Both the position numbers and the translations under genes were made by a program. DNA of 64,000 nucleotides from NCBI RefSeq assembly GCF_000246945.1, contig NZ_BAEX01000004.1, positions 16,168 through 80,167 of the forward strand. Direction: 5' to 3'. Numbering within the stretch: the first letter of the stretch is position 1; every line of letters begins with the position of its first letter. This DNA comes from Myroides injenensis M09-0166 (lineage in GTDB: Bacteria; Bacteroidota; Bacteroidia; Flavobacteriales; Flavobacteriaceae). Below are positions 63,970 to 64,000 of this stretch, one piece after another. The notes below the pieces were generated by a model. That model worked only from the letters and a program-made list of their open reading frames with translations, had not been told where the DNA came from and ran no database searches.

Positions 63970-64000
63970 TTTTTGGATGCTATTTAACCCTATAATAAAA

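Overview
The window is AT-rich chromosomal DNA of a member of the Bacteroidota, most likely Flavobacteriaceae (a Myroides-like organism is a guess, not shown). Reasons: two SusC/SusD outer-membrane import pairs, lipoproteins with a Cys-Ser-(Ser/Asn)-Asp-Asp start, Bacteroidota promoters of the form TTG-N18..21-TAnnTTTG, almost no Shine-Dalgarno sequences, a kynurenine 3-monooxygenase/kynureninase pair, and an ExbB-ExbD-ExbD-TonB cluster. No tRNA, rRNA, CRISPR array, prophage or intact insertion sequence was seen. Layout. 1-0.7 kb: 3' part of rsgA. 0.8-13.1 kb: accessory block with a frameshifted DUF3857/transglutaminase protein, an M16 peptidase, and a minus-strand operon susC-susD-lipoprotein-LRR lipoprotein. 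13.1-14.6 kb: no gene, but a decayed mobile-element relic with an 11-bp-periodic repeat core. 14.6-18.0 kb: dtd, small membrane protein, mazG-like, aroA, queA. 18.1-22.3 kb: kynU, an arginase-family hydrolase and kmo. 22.4-23.9 kb: HerA-type ATPase. 24.2-30.3 kb: ExbB-ExbD-ExbD-TonB, a small membrane protein, a phosphate-binding-like lipoprotein and a TPR protein. 30.4-33.9 kb: queE, DUF2059 protein, methyltransferase, YkgJ-type Cys-cluster protein, a small helical protein, a LytTR response regulator. 33.9-35.1 kb: no gene, but a second, inverted copy of the relic. 35.1-44.1 kb: susD, susC, a metzincin-type zinc protease and a Cache-domain LytS-type histidine kinase, all on the minus strand. 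44.1-46.5 kb: NamZ-like muramidase and a divergent FtsX/LolE-type permease. 46.5-47.0 kb: a large palindrome with 11-bp direct repeats. 47.0-48.7 kb: a DJ-1/PfpI protein and a frameshifted GlxA-type regulator. 48.9-57.0 kb: surface lipoprotein, TonB-dependent receptor, DUF4876 lipoprotein, DUF6850 barrel, di-heme peroxidase. 57.1-64.0 kb: NERD/SF1 helicase, FKBP-type isomerase, AraC regulator, DUF421 membrane protein, HxlR regulator, GNAT acetyltransferase, BrnQ carrier. How the genes fit together. Two SusCD importers each sit next to a peptidase (M16 at one locus, HExxHxxGxxH at the other), which suggests peptide capture; the ExbB/ExbD/TonB set can energise both. The second importer lies between a sensor kinase and a LytTR regulator that may form a split two-component system. 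kynU, the arginase-family gene and kmo suggest tryptophan catabolism. The most unusual signal is non-coding: two diverged inverted copies of an ~0.8 kb relic, one beside each SusCD locus, whose best-conserved part is not the transposase trace but a module of 11-bp repeats around an inverted repeat. A third palindrome at 46.7 kb has the same 11-bp design with a different sequence.
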